Shown here piece by piece: positions 25,878-34,427 of a stretch of 64,000 bases of DNA. The DNA is taken from positions 1,550,001-1,614,000 of the forward strand of contig OZ220747.1 of NCBI GenBank assembly GCA_965117015.1, in the 5' to 3' direction. The stretch's first letter is position 1, and each line of letters opens with the position of its first letter. Below the pieces are notes generated by a model, which was given only the letters and a program-made list of their open reading frames with translations, had not been told where the DNA came from and ran no database searches. The stretch is from Aldehydirespirator sp965117015 (GTDB lineage Bacteria > Actinomycetota > Acidimicrobiia > Acidimicrobiales > Aldehydirespiratoraceae). The position numbers and the translations under genes were made by a program.

Positions 25878-26798
25878 ATGCTCACCATTAGGTTCTGGGG
25901 CCTATGGGTCGTCTCCCTGCCCCCGCCTGTGAACGCGGCTGATCTGCTGATCGACGCCGTTGCGGCCAAGCCCGCTGGTGCTGCGGCCGGCGACACGGCT
26001 GTCCACTGGGTGGACCGTGATCGCGCGCTTACATATAGGGAGGCTGTTGACGCCATGGCTCGGGCCGCGGCGGTGCTGGCCGGCTTCGGCGTGCCCGACG
26101 GCGGTCGGGTCGGGCTGTTCGCCCATCCGGGGCTCGACTATGTGGTGGCCCTGCTGGGCGCCTGGCGGCTGGGAGCGACCGCCGTGCTGGTGGACCTGGC
26201 CGACAAGGACCGCTTCCACGAGCTGATGACTGCGGCCGCCCCCCACGCCGTGGTCTACACCAACGACCACTTCGACTACGTCCGCCCCACCCTGGCCGCC
26301 CTCGGCGGCGGTGACAGCCCCACCGTCTTCGCGGGCATGGACGGCCCCCAGGAGGGAACGGTCGGTTGGCTGGACGCCCTGGCCGAGGCCACGCCTCTGG
26401 CCGAGCCGCCCACCGCCGCCGTCGCCACAGCTGCCAATGCGATCGCGCTCACTGCTCCTGCCTCGGCCACTACCCGCACCCACGCCGAGCTGATCGAGGT
26501 CGCCTCCTCCATCGCCGACCGCCTCGACCTCACCCCGGACGACGCCACCCTGTGCCCCACCCCGCTGGCCCAGCCGTTCCATCTGGAGGCCAGCATCCTC
26601 CCCGCCCTGATGCGGGGCGCCACGGCCGGTCTCCTCAAGTCGTGGCAGCCTGACGACGCCTGGGAACAGATGGAGCGCAACGGCACCACCGTGCTGTGCG
26701 GCACCGACGCACACGCCGACGACCTAGCCAGGGTGTCCGCCGCAAGGGGCCGCACGCCATCCGCTCTTCGCGAGGTCCTCGTAGCAGACGACCTATAG
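25878..26798 (+). pseudogene. Truncated AMP-ligase paralogue (N-terminal domain only)
   Basis: About 306 residues are open from ATG 25878. Residues after VNAADLLIDAVAAKPAGAAAGDTAVHWVDRDRALTYREAVDAMARAAAVLAG are like the N-terminal domain of acyl-CoA synthetases (VPDGGRVGLFAHPGLDYVVALLGAWRLGATAVLVDLADK). The ATP loop is degenerate: ALTAPASATTRTHAELIEV stands where xSGTTGxPK is expected, and the frame stops after VLVADDL, before the A5, A7 and C-terminal lysine motifs. It is thus a non-functional relative of the gene at 23645 or of a different ligase; a retained non-catalytic role is possible but unlikely. Confidence 0.7.
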
Positions 26799-26915
26799 CG
26801 CCCCAACCCCCGACCGCCCCGTCCGACCACGACGCCCGGCCCACCTGGACCCCCGTCCAACCACCGCCCCGTCCGACCACGACCCCCGGCCCGCCTAATA
26901 GATAGCGTCGCGCCG

Positions 26916-27998
26916 ATGCGCTTGGGGATCACTTTGTGGGCCGACCGGGACGTGGCCGGTCTGGCCCGTCTGGCCGCCTGCGCCGAGCGCACCGGTTTCG
27001 ACGACGTGTGGTGGCCCGACCACTACATGCACCGCGACGTCGGCGCCACCCTCACCGCCTGCGCCCTGTCCACCGACCGTGTACGTCTCGGCACTGCGGT
27101 CACCAGCCCGCTGCTGCGCCACCCGGGCGCTCTGGCGTCGCTGTTCGCCTCGCTGGCCGAGATCGCCCCGGGCCGCATCGTGGCCGGCATCGGTCCGGGC
27201 GGCTGGGAGCTGCCCACCCAGCTCGGCATCCACGAGCCCCGTCCCCTCACCGTCACCCGTGAGACCGCCCTGCTGCTGGCCGACCTCCTGAAGGGCCTCC
27301 CCGCCACCGCCCCCACCACCCCCGCCGCGATTTCTCGGGGCGATTCGGGTGGACTGAGTACCCATAATCGCCCCGAGATTTCGGGGACCGCCGCCACCAC
27401 GCCCAGGTTCCCGCTGACCGGGGCCCGACTCGACTTCACTCCTCCCCAGCCCATACCCCTGTACCTGGCGGCCCGTGGTCCGCGGATGATGTCGCTGGCC
27501 GGCGAGCTGGCCGACGGCCTGATCACCCACAGCCTGTCGCTGCCGTTCATCGAGCACGTGGTCGAACGGGTCGAGCTCGGCGCCCAGCGAGCGCAGGCCG
27601 CCTCCCGTCAACCCACCGACTGCTCTATTGCGGTCTGGCTGGAGATCTTCTTGCATGACGACTTGGCCCATGCCCGCGACGTGCTGCGTCCCCGCTGCCG
27701 CTACATGGTGGGCGGCGAGTTCGACCCGAGCATGATCCCGTTGTACGGCCTCGACCCCGCCGCTGTGATGAAGGTTCGCGAAGCGGTAAGGAACACAGAC
27801 CCCAGGGCCCACGAGCTCATCACCGACGACATGGTGGACGCCTTCTCGATCTGCGGCTCGGTGCACCGGGCCGGCGACCGGATCGACGCCCTTCGGGCCG
27901 CGGGCGTGGGCGAGGTCATCCTGAGCTTCGGCCCGGGCATCACCGACGACGAGATCGCATCGGTGGGGGAGGCGATGCTGAGCTTCCTCGACCGGTAG
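26916..27998 (+). CDS. LLM-class (F420-dependent) oxidoreductase with inserted palindromic element
   Basis: 360 residues. MRLGITLWADRDVAGLARLAACAERTGFDDVWWPDHYMHRDVGATLTACALSTDRVRLGTAVTSPLLRHP is the luciferase-like TIM-barrel start, followed by GRIVAGIGPGGWE and PLYLAARGPRMMSLAGELADGLI. The family reduces or oxidises substrates with coenzyme F420 or FMN. TAGCGT lies 7 nt before the ATG. Residues about 138-157 (ISRGDSGGLSTHNRPEISGT) match no family member I know and are encoded by a 59-bp palindromic element in frame, inside a surface loop before the RLDFTPP strand. It is likely co-expressed with nothing obvious; the opine-like gene follows after 56 nt. Confidence 0.88.
   Translation: MRLGITLWADRDVAGLARLAACAERTGFDDVWWPDHYMHRDVGATLTACALSTDRVRLGTAVTSPLLRHPGALASLFASLAEIAPGRIVAGIGPGGWELPTQLGIHEPRPLTVTRETALLLADLLKGLPATAPTTPAAISRGDSGGLSTHNRPEISGTAATTPRFPLTGARLDFTPPQPIPLYLAARGPRMMSLAGELADGLITHSLSLPFIEHVVERVELGAQRAQAASRQPTDCSIAVWLEIFLHDDLAHARDVLRPRCRYMVGGEFDPSMIPLYGLDPAAVMKVREAVRNTDPRAHELITDDMVDAFSICGSVHRAGDRIDALRAAGVGEVILSFGPGITDDEIASVGEAMLSFLDR
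27328..27386. repeat. Palindromic element inserted in frame in the LLM gene
   Basis: CGATTTCTCGGGGCGATT (left) and AATCGCCCCGAGATTT (right) contain 13-bp perfect arms TCTCGGGGCGATT / AATCGCCCCGAGA. It is the same family as 12531-12588 (shared TTTCTCGG, CATAATCGCCCCGAGATTTC). The insertion keeps the reading frame. Confidence 0.75.
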
Positions 27999-28054
27999 TC
28001 GACCACCCCCAATAGTTCGCATACCTATACATCTATACATAAGGAGAAGACCCC

Positions 28055-29161
28055 ATGAAGGTGGCTGTTCTTGGTTCCGGCGGCGGCGCTCTGGCGGTGG
28101 CCGCCGACATGTCCCGCCACGGCCGCGCCACGGTGCTGGCCGACTTCGACGACTTCATGTCGAACCTCGAGCCCGTGGCGGCCAACAAAGGAGTCACAGT
28201 CACCAACGACTGGCACGGCCCCGAGACCCACCCCGTCACCGTCGCCGGCAGCATCCCCGAAGCCATCCACGACGCGGCCCTGATAGTCACCGTCGTCCCG
28301 TGCTTCGCCCACGACCGCTGGGTGGAGGCCATCGCCCCCCACGTCACCGCCGACCAGACGGTGCTGTTCCTGGGCGAGGGCAGCGGCGCCATCGTCGCCC
28401 GCCGGGCCATCCCACAGCCGACAGCAATCGCCGAGGCCAACACCCTGCCCTACCTGGCCCGCCCCACCGGCCCCGGCTCGGTCACCGCCTTCCGCAAGCT
28501 GGGCGGCGTGCTGATCGCCACCCTGCCCGCCACCACCCAGGCAACCGCCCACACAATCAACCTGATCGAGGACGTCTGGCCCTACGCCACCGCCACCGAC
28601 ACGGTGTGGAACACGGTGCTGGCCAATTACAACGCAATAGATCATGTAGCCGCAATGATCGCAAATGCGGGTACTCTCCAGAACCGCACCGGCGGAATGT
28701 TGTTGTGGGGCGAGGGCGCCACGCCTGCGGTGGTGAATGTGATTGAGACTGTCGACAGCGAACTGCTGGCTCTGCGCCAGGCGCTCAACTCGAAGGAGCC
28801 GCGCCGCTACCAGGACTTCCTGGTGGCCCAGGGCTTCGCTCCCGACCTCGGCCCCGGCGCCACCCTGTTCGACACGGTGAGGGCCTCCAAGCTGGTGGTG
28901 TCGTATGCGCCCACGGGCGACGCCGGCGGGCTCGACACCCGCTATGTCACTGAGGACGTGCCCTATGCGCTGGTGCTGGCGTCGTCGCTGGGCGAGGCCA
29001 CTGGCGTGCCGACCCCGGTGGTGGACGGGCTGGTGGACATCGCCTCGTCGATGCTGGGCCGGGACTTCCGGACCGAGGGCCGCACGCTGGCCACCCTGGG
29101 TCTCGGCGGGCTGGACACCACCGGCCTGATCGGCTTCGCCCGCACCGGCGTATTCCCATGA
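28055..29161 (+). CDS. Octopine/nopaline dehydrogenase-like NAD(P)-binding protein
   Basis: 368 residues. MKVAVLGSGGGALAVAADMSRHG is a Rossmann start (GSGGGA at 7-12). The second half, with DVWPYATATDTVWNTVLANYNAIDHVAAMIANAGTLQN and the catalytic-type His in NAIDH, matches the octopine dehydrogenase family, which joins amino acids to keto acids reductively. The SD AAGGAGAAG lies 5 nt before the ATG. Its TGA overlaps the first of a series of micro-ORFs that lead into the amidohydrolase gene, so the two genes are probably co-translated. Substrates are unknown. Confidence 0.85.
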   Translation: MKVAVLGSGGGALAVAADMSRHGRATVLADFDDFMSNLEPVAANKGVTVTNDWHGPETHPVTVAGSIPEAIHDAALIVTVVPCFAHDRWVEAIAPHVTADQTVLFLGEGSGAIVARRAIPQPTAIAEANTLPYLARPTGPGSVTAFRKLGGVLIATLPATTQATAHTINLIEDVWPYATATDTVWNTVLANYNAIDHVAAMIANAGTLQNRTGGMLLWGEGATPAVVNVIETVDSELLALRQALNSKEPRRYQDFLVAQGFAPDLGPGATLFDTVRASKLVVSYAPTGDAGGLDTRYVTEDVPYALVLASSLGEATGVPTPVVDGLVDIASSMLGRDFRTEGRTLATLGLGGLDTTGLIGFARTGVFP

Positions 29162-29341
29162 GCACCGACATTCCCCGCACCGCCGCCGGCCCATGAGCAC
29201 CGACATTCCCCGCACCACCGCCGCCGTCCCATGAGCACCGACATTCCCCGCACCGCCGCCGTCCCATGAGCACCGACATTCCCCGCACCACCGCCGCCGT
29301 CCCATGAGCACCGACATTCCCCGCACCGCCGCCGTCCCATG
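29158..29341 (+). repeat. Array of five overlapping micro-ORFs before the amidohydrolase
   Basis: Five tandem units of 35, 38, 35, 38 and 35 bp (ATGs at 29158, 29193, 29231, 29266, 29304) precede the gene start at 29339. Each begins ATGAGCACCGACATTCCCCG and encodes MSTDIPRT-(T)-AA-(G/V)-P, ending in TGA that overlaps the next ATG (ATGA). The real protein also starts MSTDIPR. The upstream gene's stop overlaps the first unit in the same way. Confidence 0.9.
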
Positions 29342-30901
29342 AGCACCGACATTCCCCGCAGACTCCACGACGTCAAGGACGCCAAACCCCGCGTCACCCC
29401 CGACGGCGCGAACATCAGGGCCTTGGCCCCGACCGTGCACGCCATCACCAACGTCACCGCCCTGGTGGGCCGCGACCTGGAGCCCCTGCGCTGCCACATA
29501 TACATACGCGACGGCCTGATCGCGGCCATGGTCCCGGCCGACGCCGGCACCACCCCGCTGGCCGCGGCCCCGCCGCCCGCCAAGGACCTGCTCGAGCGGT
29601 ACAAGCCGGTCACCATCGACGGCAAGGACATGATCGCGGTCCCCGGCATGGCCGACGTCCACGACCATCTGCGGGTGCTGGCCCCCGGCCTGCCCATCGC
29701 CGAGGGCCTCCCCCTCGACGAGTTCCTGCGGGTCCAGTGGGCCACCCAGGCCCACATGGGCCCCCCGGAGTACGAGTTGGCCGTGCTGCTGGGCTGCCTC
29801 CAGCGCCTGAAGTGCGGCGTCACCACCGCCGTCGACCACGCCTACACGTTCCACGAGCCCGACCTGGACGAGGCCTGCGTCCACGCCTACGAGTCGTCGG
29901 GGATCCGCTGGGCCTACGCAAGGGGCATCATGACCCGCCCCTACGCACCGGTGTGCGAGACGTTCGAGCAGGCCGCCGACAACATCCGGGCCCTGCTGGC
30001 CAACACCACCGCCACCCCCGAGCGCCTGTTCGTGGCCCCGGTCAGCATCCGCCAGGCCACCTTCGAGGAGTTCGAGCGCAGCGCGGCCCTGGCCGAGGAG
30101 CTGGGCGCCGGCACCTACACCCACGCCTCGGAGACACCAGCCGAACGCCAAACCTGGCAGCAGGAGGCCCAGACAACCCCGATCAAGGCCCTCGACGGGG
30201 CCGGCTTCCTCTCCGAGCGCACGGTGCTGGCCCATTGCGTGATCCTCGACGACGACGAGATCGAGCTCCTGGCCGCCCGGGGCACCCACGTCGTCCACTG
30301 CCCGTCCAACAACATGAAGCTGGCCAAGGGGGTGACCCGGGTGCCCGACCTGCTCGCCGCCGGGGTGAACGTGGCCCTGGGCGTCGACATGATGACCGAC
30401 ATCTTCTCGGAGATGCGGGCCGAGCTTCATATACAGTCGCTTCATTCTGGTGACCCTGCGGTGCTGTCGTCTCGCGACGTGCTGCAGATGGCCACCTGGC
30501 GGGGTGCGGCCGCGAGCTTCCCCAACTCGGCCGCCCCCGCCGACACCCACGTCGCGGCCACCGCCGGCTACCGGGTGGCGTTGGGCGAGCTGTCGCCGGG
30601 CTGCGCGGCCGACATCGTGCTGCTCCCGGCCCGCTCGCTGCTCCAGGCCCCGCTGCTCGATCCTCTGCATGCGGTGGTGCATCAGACCCATGGTCCGATG
30701 GTGCGCCATGTGCTGGTGGACGGCCATCTGGTGGTGGCCGACGGCGTCTCCACGCTGCTGGACGAGCAGGAGCTGCTGGTCGAGGCCGAGCGGGCCTGCA
30801 ACTACTGGCTCGACCAGCTCGACCTGCCCGCCGGGCCCCGAGGCGTGTGGTTCCCGCCCCCGCCGCCCGAGTTCCCGGACCTTTCGCTCGATGACTGGTA
30901 G
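29339..30901 (+). CDS. Amidohydrolase of the cytosine deaminase/TrzA/MtaD type
   Basis: 520 residues. The metal site DVHDH (H108, H110), YTHASETPAERQ with the later His, LAHCVILDDDEIELLA with another His, and GVDMMTDIFSEM with an Asp in the position normally reading LGTDG are visible, then PGCAADIVLLPARSLL. It resembles the chlorohydrolase/SAH-deaminase branch but has an unusual HxH context and Asp motif, so the substrate may differ. The start ATG is the last of six in-phase-shifted copies; translation may be coupled through the micro-ORFs. Confidence 0.82.
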   Translation: MSTDIPRRLHDVKDAKPRVTPDGANIRALAPTVHAITNVTALVGRDLEPLRCHIYIRDGLIAAMVPADAGTTPLAAAPPPAKDLLERYKPVTIDGKDMIAVPGMADVHDHLRVLAPGLPIAEGLPLDEFLRVQWATQAHMGPPEYELAVLLGCLQRLKCGVTTAVDHAYTFHEPDLDEACVHAYESSGIRWAYARGIMTRPYAPVCETFEQAADNIRALLANTTATPERLFVAPVSIRQATFEEFERSAALAEELGAGTYTHASETPAERQTWQQEAQTTPIKALDGAGFLSERTVLAHCVILDDDEIELLAARGTHVVHCPSNNMKLAKGVTRVPDLLAAGVNVALGVDMMTDIFSEMRAELHIQSLHSGDPAVLSSRDVLQMATWRGAAASFPNSAAPADTHVAATAGYRVALGELSPGCAADIVLLPARSLLQAPLLDPLHAVVHQTHGPMVRHVLVDGHLVVADGVSTLLDEQELLVEAERACNYWLDQLDLPAGPRGVWFPPPPPEFPDLSLDDW

Positions 30902-30937
30902 TTAGGCTGGAATAGCGCCGCCGGAGCCTTGTTGTCT

Positions 30938-31135
30938 CTACGCCGGGTTGATCGTCGCCGGGGAGCCGGGGTGAGTGACTTGCAGGTCGTTCAGAATCCC
31001 CTCAGCCTCAGCCCATTCGTGAATGAAGTCCATGAGGTCGCTTAGGCGGTCAGCGCCTCCGGTGAACCCGAGGTCAGACTCTGCCCACCAGAGCGTGCCT
31101 TCGTCGTGGTTCTCGTATATGCGAACCTCAGGCAT
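30938..31135 (-). CDS. HicB-like small protein, no toxin partner seen
   Basis: 65 residues from ATG 31135, with GGAGGGAGG six nt upstream, an unusually strong ribosome site. VRIYENHDEGTLWWAESDLGFTGGADRLSDLMDFIHEWAEAEG has the pattern of HicB-type partial RNase H fold domains: a strand, WWAESxxxGFxGGAD turn, and a helix. It lacks a C-terminal DNA-binding part and no HicA-like gene adjoins it. Antitoxin-like or regulatory role is an inference. Confidence 0.7.
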   Translation of the reverse strand: MPEVRIYENHDEGTLWWAESDLGFTGGADRLSDLMDFIHEWAEAEGILNDLQVTHPGSPATINPA

Positions 31136-31787
31136 CTGACGCCTCCCTCCCGAATGAACTGCTGTGAACCCTACAGACGCACTTGCAGACGAACGGCGGG
31201 CCGAGCACTGTGGCCGCCTCGCCGTGGCGGGGGGTGGTGGCCACCCGCACGGAGCTCGACCTCGAGGAGCCCGAGATGGCCGCGGTGCCGACCGCCATGC
31301 TCGCCTGGCTCGTCGACGCATGAGGCCGGCTGGCCCTAGCGCCGGTGGGGCGCTGTCGAGGGCTGGCAGGAAATGCCTAGGGAAATACCCATATGCCATG
31401 CGTCCACGCGTTACTTTGTGCCCCGTGACGGGTAGTTGCTCCGCGCGATACCTACTAGTACGATGTCGAGACGTGTTCGACGACGAGGCGCCGTCTGTAG
31501 GCGCCAGGGCAGTGGTGTCAGCTACGTGTCGAGGCTGGGATGTGATCGAGGATGATTGACCGCGTTAAACAGCCCGCCGTGCTACACTCATGGCCCGTCA
31601 CGGGCCCGACCATCGTGGTAGGGTTCTCTAAACGTCCCGGACGAGTGATCGAAGGGGGTGCGGCCCTTGAATAGCGCGTGTAGCGTGGTACAGGTTGCAC
31701 CCCTGACGGTTGTCATGTGCGAGGCGTACATGTCCGTCAGGGCCGAACTTGCCACAGATGGAACACAGGTATAGAAAGGAGGGGCAC
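31136..31787. other. 652-bp gene-free stretch with S-layer promoter region
   Basis: No supported coding region. Candidate promoter boxes on the + strand are TTGAAT (31667-31672), 16 nt, TACAGG (31689-31694). TTGACC (31556-31561) with TACACT (31583-31588) is a second possibility, but its 21-nt spacer is long. Between these and the S-layer gene is the hairpin listed separately. Confidence 0.45.
31702..31741 (+). promoter_or_regulatory. Leader hairpin of the S-layer gene
   Basis: CCTGACGG (31702-31709) pairs with CCGTCAGG (31734-31741), and inside it CATGT (31714-31718) pairs with ACATG (31728-31732). It lies in the untranslated leader. A stable 5' hairpin could protect a highly expressed mRNA, as reported for other S-layer messages. 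Confidence 0.5.
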
Positions 31788-31838
31788 ATGCCCCATTTGA
31801 AGGGGCCTGTGCCCCAAGCACAAGCAAAGGAGGGGCCG

Positions 31839-34277
31839 ATGCCCCAGCTAGTGAAGAAGCGGCGCTCGGGTTGGGCAGTGCTCGCCACGGGTGCCTTGAT
31901 CGCGTCGCTCCTCGCGGTTGGTGCGAGCCCGACGGGCGCCCAGTCCTTGGTCGCCAATGACAAGGCCGACAACACCACGGTGCTGTCGGCGTGCGTGGGT
32001 GACGCTCTCAACGACCACATGTTCACTGATGTGTCCGACGGTCACGCCTTTGGCGATGCCATCAACTGTGTCGCGTACTACGGGATCACCAACGGCACCG
32101 GTGACGGCTCGACGTACTCCCCTAACCAGGATGTGACCCGGGCCGAGATGGCGGTGTTCATCGCCCGTGCCGCCGGGGTTGCCGGCACCGATGTCGGCTC
32201 CGGGAGCGGTGGCTTCAGCGACATTGGCGGTGTCTGGCAGGAGGCCCAGGACGCCATCAACGCGCTCGCCGGCAAGGGGATGATCCCCGCGGGCGGCGAG
32301 TTCAGGCCCGACGACGCGATCACCCGGGCCGAGATGGCGACGTTCTTGGTGGGGCTGATGGTCGAGACGGCTCCAAACGTCTTCAAGACCTCCCTCGGAG
32401 AGCTCAGGCTGTCCGCGACCCGGATCACGAGTTCCGCTAACTGGGACTGGTTCGCTGACGCGCGTGCTTCGGTGCCTGTCGAGAACGATACTGAGATCTC
32501 TGCGCTGTTCGAGCTGGGCGTGACCAAGGGCGCCAGTGCGGCCGCGGTGCAGGACAAGTACAGCCCGCCTCTGGACGCCAACTATGAGCCGTTCGGCACC
32601 GTCAATCGGGGCGTGATGGCTGAGTTCATCACCCGGGCTCTGGCCCACACCTCGGCACGGCCCGAGGGGGTCACCGCGCAGTACGACTACACCGTCAGCC
32701 CAGGCGATGTGGTCGTGTCGATGCGTGACGGCGACTTCCAGCCGTTGGCCGGCGAGGTGGTGGACGTGTTCCGCATCCCCACCAGCTCAGTCGAGAGGGC
32801 TTTCAGGGGCGACGGAAGCTGCAGCGTCGATATCGGTGTCGTATTGACTGGCACCGGCGAGCACGCCTGCGAGATCGACGGCGCCGATCCGATCACCGGA
32901 GGCGACGGCGACGCCCGCGTGTCCCTTGAGGACGGCATCGATCCCGGCGGCACCACGGTTTGGGCCTGGACCGGCGAGAACGGAGACGACGTCGACGACG
33001 AGACCGTGCGGTACACGCTCGAAATCACTACGGCTCCCCCAAGCACGGCTGACCGGGTGAGGATCACCAGCAGCCATCCCGGCATCAAGAAGGTGCACCT
33101 GGGGGCCTCTGTGCTCTACACCGTGCAGCTTGAGAACAGGTTCGGTCCCGTGACCATCGGTGTCGACCCCGCAGATCCGAGGCCGGCCCGGTTCCTCGTC
33201 ACCCTGTCGACCTATGCGCTCGTTGACCATGATCGGGATGCGAACACGCAAGTACAAAGGAACCCTCAGGGGGCATCTTTGGTGTCGACGATCCCGCTCA
33301 TCACCGACGACGAGGGCAAGGCGATCTTCACGGTTCCGGGTCTTCCCGACACGAATCCGACGGATGACCGCGACGAGTACGTGGTTGATATCGAGATCCA
33401 GCCGGTACAGGGCGACGTCGGCAACGCTCCGGCGGTGTTTGACAATGCCGGTAATCCCATAGTCGCTGCGGATGCGCACTACTACATCGGCCAGACTGCC
33501 ACCGCTGCGAGCGCGACCGGGCTCGTACCGGTGCGCCAGGCGACGGGTAACGACGATTACGAAGACGGGCTTGTCTTCAGCACCGAGCCGAACGACACGG
33601 AGACAGTAATCACCGACGGCACAGAGCCGGGGGTGAGCGTGTCTGTCTCGCCTGCCACGAGGTACATCGCCTCGGGCGCGCGGGGGGTCAGCACCCGGGC
33701 CACGGTGAAGGTAGTGGACCAGTACAACGACCCGATCCGGGGCGCCGAGGTGTCGCTCGTCACCACCGCGACGGATACCGGCGAGACTGACGTGATCGTG
33801 ATCGCCAGCGGCAGAGCGATAGCTGTGGGCCGTGACGGCACCTACACGTTCGGCTACACGCGAGAGAACGCGGCTTCTTTCACCGAGACGCTCACAGCTT
33901 CGTGGGATCACGACGACGACACCACTACCGCTGCGGTGGAGGGTTCGCGGACGGTTCATTGGGCTTCACTAGCCCAGGCTGCCTCAACCGACGCACAGCA
34001 GATCCGTTCGTTCGACAAGGACACGAACACGATCTTCGCGGGTGACGGCACAGGCAATCCCGCTGCTTTCTCCGACACCACTCCGCTGACCGTGCTCTAC
34101 TACGACGAGAACGACAGGTTCAACATCATCAGGGGTACGGCCGCATCGGCTACTACCACCTATGCAGGGTTCGAAAGGAGCTTGGCCACCCTCACCGGTT
34201 ACGAGCTGTCCTGGGAGGCCTACCGCATAGCTGGCAGAGCGGTCAACACCTTCACGTTGACCATCCCGGCGTCGTAG
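31839..34277 (+). CDS. SLH-domain S-layer-type protein (gene A, intact expression signals)
   Basis: 812 residues from ATG 31839, SD AAAGGAGG 6 nt upstream. MPQLVKKRRSGWAVLATGALIASLLAVGASPTGAQ is a classical signal peptide. Three SLH-type repeats follow (DHMFTDVSDGHAFGDAINCVAYYGIT...RAEMAVFIARAAG; WQEAQDAINALAGKGMI...RAEMATFLVGL; EISALFELGVTKG...RGVMAEFITRALAHT). The rest is beta-rich with Big-like domains and the C-terminal motif YYDENDRFN plus YAGFERSL. Such proteins form the cell-surface layer, anchored by SLH domains. A second in-frame SD-ATG 51 bp upstream (31788) could add 17 residues. The 53-bp terminator repeat follows. Confidence 0.9.
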   Translation: MPQLVKKRRSGWAVLATGALIASLLAVGASPTGAQSLVANDKADNTTVLSACVGDALNDHMFTDVSDGHAFGDAINCVAYYGITNGTGDGSTYSPNQDVTRAEMAVFIARAAGVAGTDVGSGSGGFSDIGGVWQEAQDAINALAGKGMIPAGGEFRPDDAITRAEMATFLVGLMVETAPNVFKTSLGELRLSATRITSSANWDWFADARASVPVENDTEISALFELGVTKGASAAAVQDKYSPPLDANYEPFGTVNRGVMAEFITRALAHTSARPEGVTAQYDYTVSPGDVVVSMRDGDFQPLAGEVVDVFRIPTSSVERAFRGDGSCSVDIGVVLTGTGEHACEIDGADPITGGDGDARVSLEDGIDPGGTTVWAWTGENGDDVDDETVRYTLEITTAPPSTADRVRITSSHPGIKKVHLGASVLYTVQLENRFGPVTIGVDPADPRPARFLVTLSTYALVDHDRDANTQVQRNPQGASLVSTIPLITDDEGKAIFTVPGLPDTNPTDDRDEYVVDIEIQPVQGDVGNAPAVFDNAGNPIVAADAHYYIGQTATAASATGLVPVRQATGNDDYEDGLVFSTEPNDTETVITDGTEPGVSVSVSPATRYIASGARGVSTRATVKVVDQYNDPIRGAEVSLVTTATDTGETDVIVIASGRAIAVGRDGTYTFGYTRENAASFTETLTASWDHDDDTTTAAVEGSRTVHWASLAQAASTDAQQIRSFDKDTNTIFAGDGTGNPAAFSDTTPLTVLYYDENDRFNIIRGTAASATTTYAGFERSLATLTGYELSWEAYRIAGRAVNTFTLTIPAS

Positions 34278-34298
34278 CCTTGCCGAACAGCTAAGTAG

Positions 34299-34351
34299 CC
34301 AACCCAAACCCGAAGGGAGGCCCCGGCCGAGTGCCGGGGCCTCCCCGCGTC
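34299..34351 (+). terminator. Terminator repeat copy T1
   Basis: Stem GGAGGCCCCGGC (34316-34327) and GCCGGGGCCTCC (34333-34344) with loop CGAGT. The same ~53-bp sequence, with flanks CCAACCCAAACC and CCCCGCGT, recurs at 40394 and, inverted, at 42724. Confidence 0.85.
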
Positions 34352-34427
34352 TGCGCAGCCGTGCGGTGGGAGTGGTCCGGTGCGGCCCGCAAGCTAGCCT
34401 TACATGAGGAGAGGACAGGAGAGGACA

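Noticed and set aside
28025..30727. A 900-codon open frame on the minus strand across the opine and amidohydrolase genes
   Set aside because: Composition is low-complexity His/Gly/Arg-rich, the opposite strand carries two clear protein families, and no motif is present.
31164..31559. Possible gene in the S-layer upstream region
   Set aside because: No start signal, domain or homology; codon use does not favour any frame.
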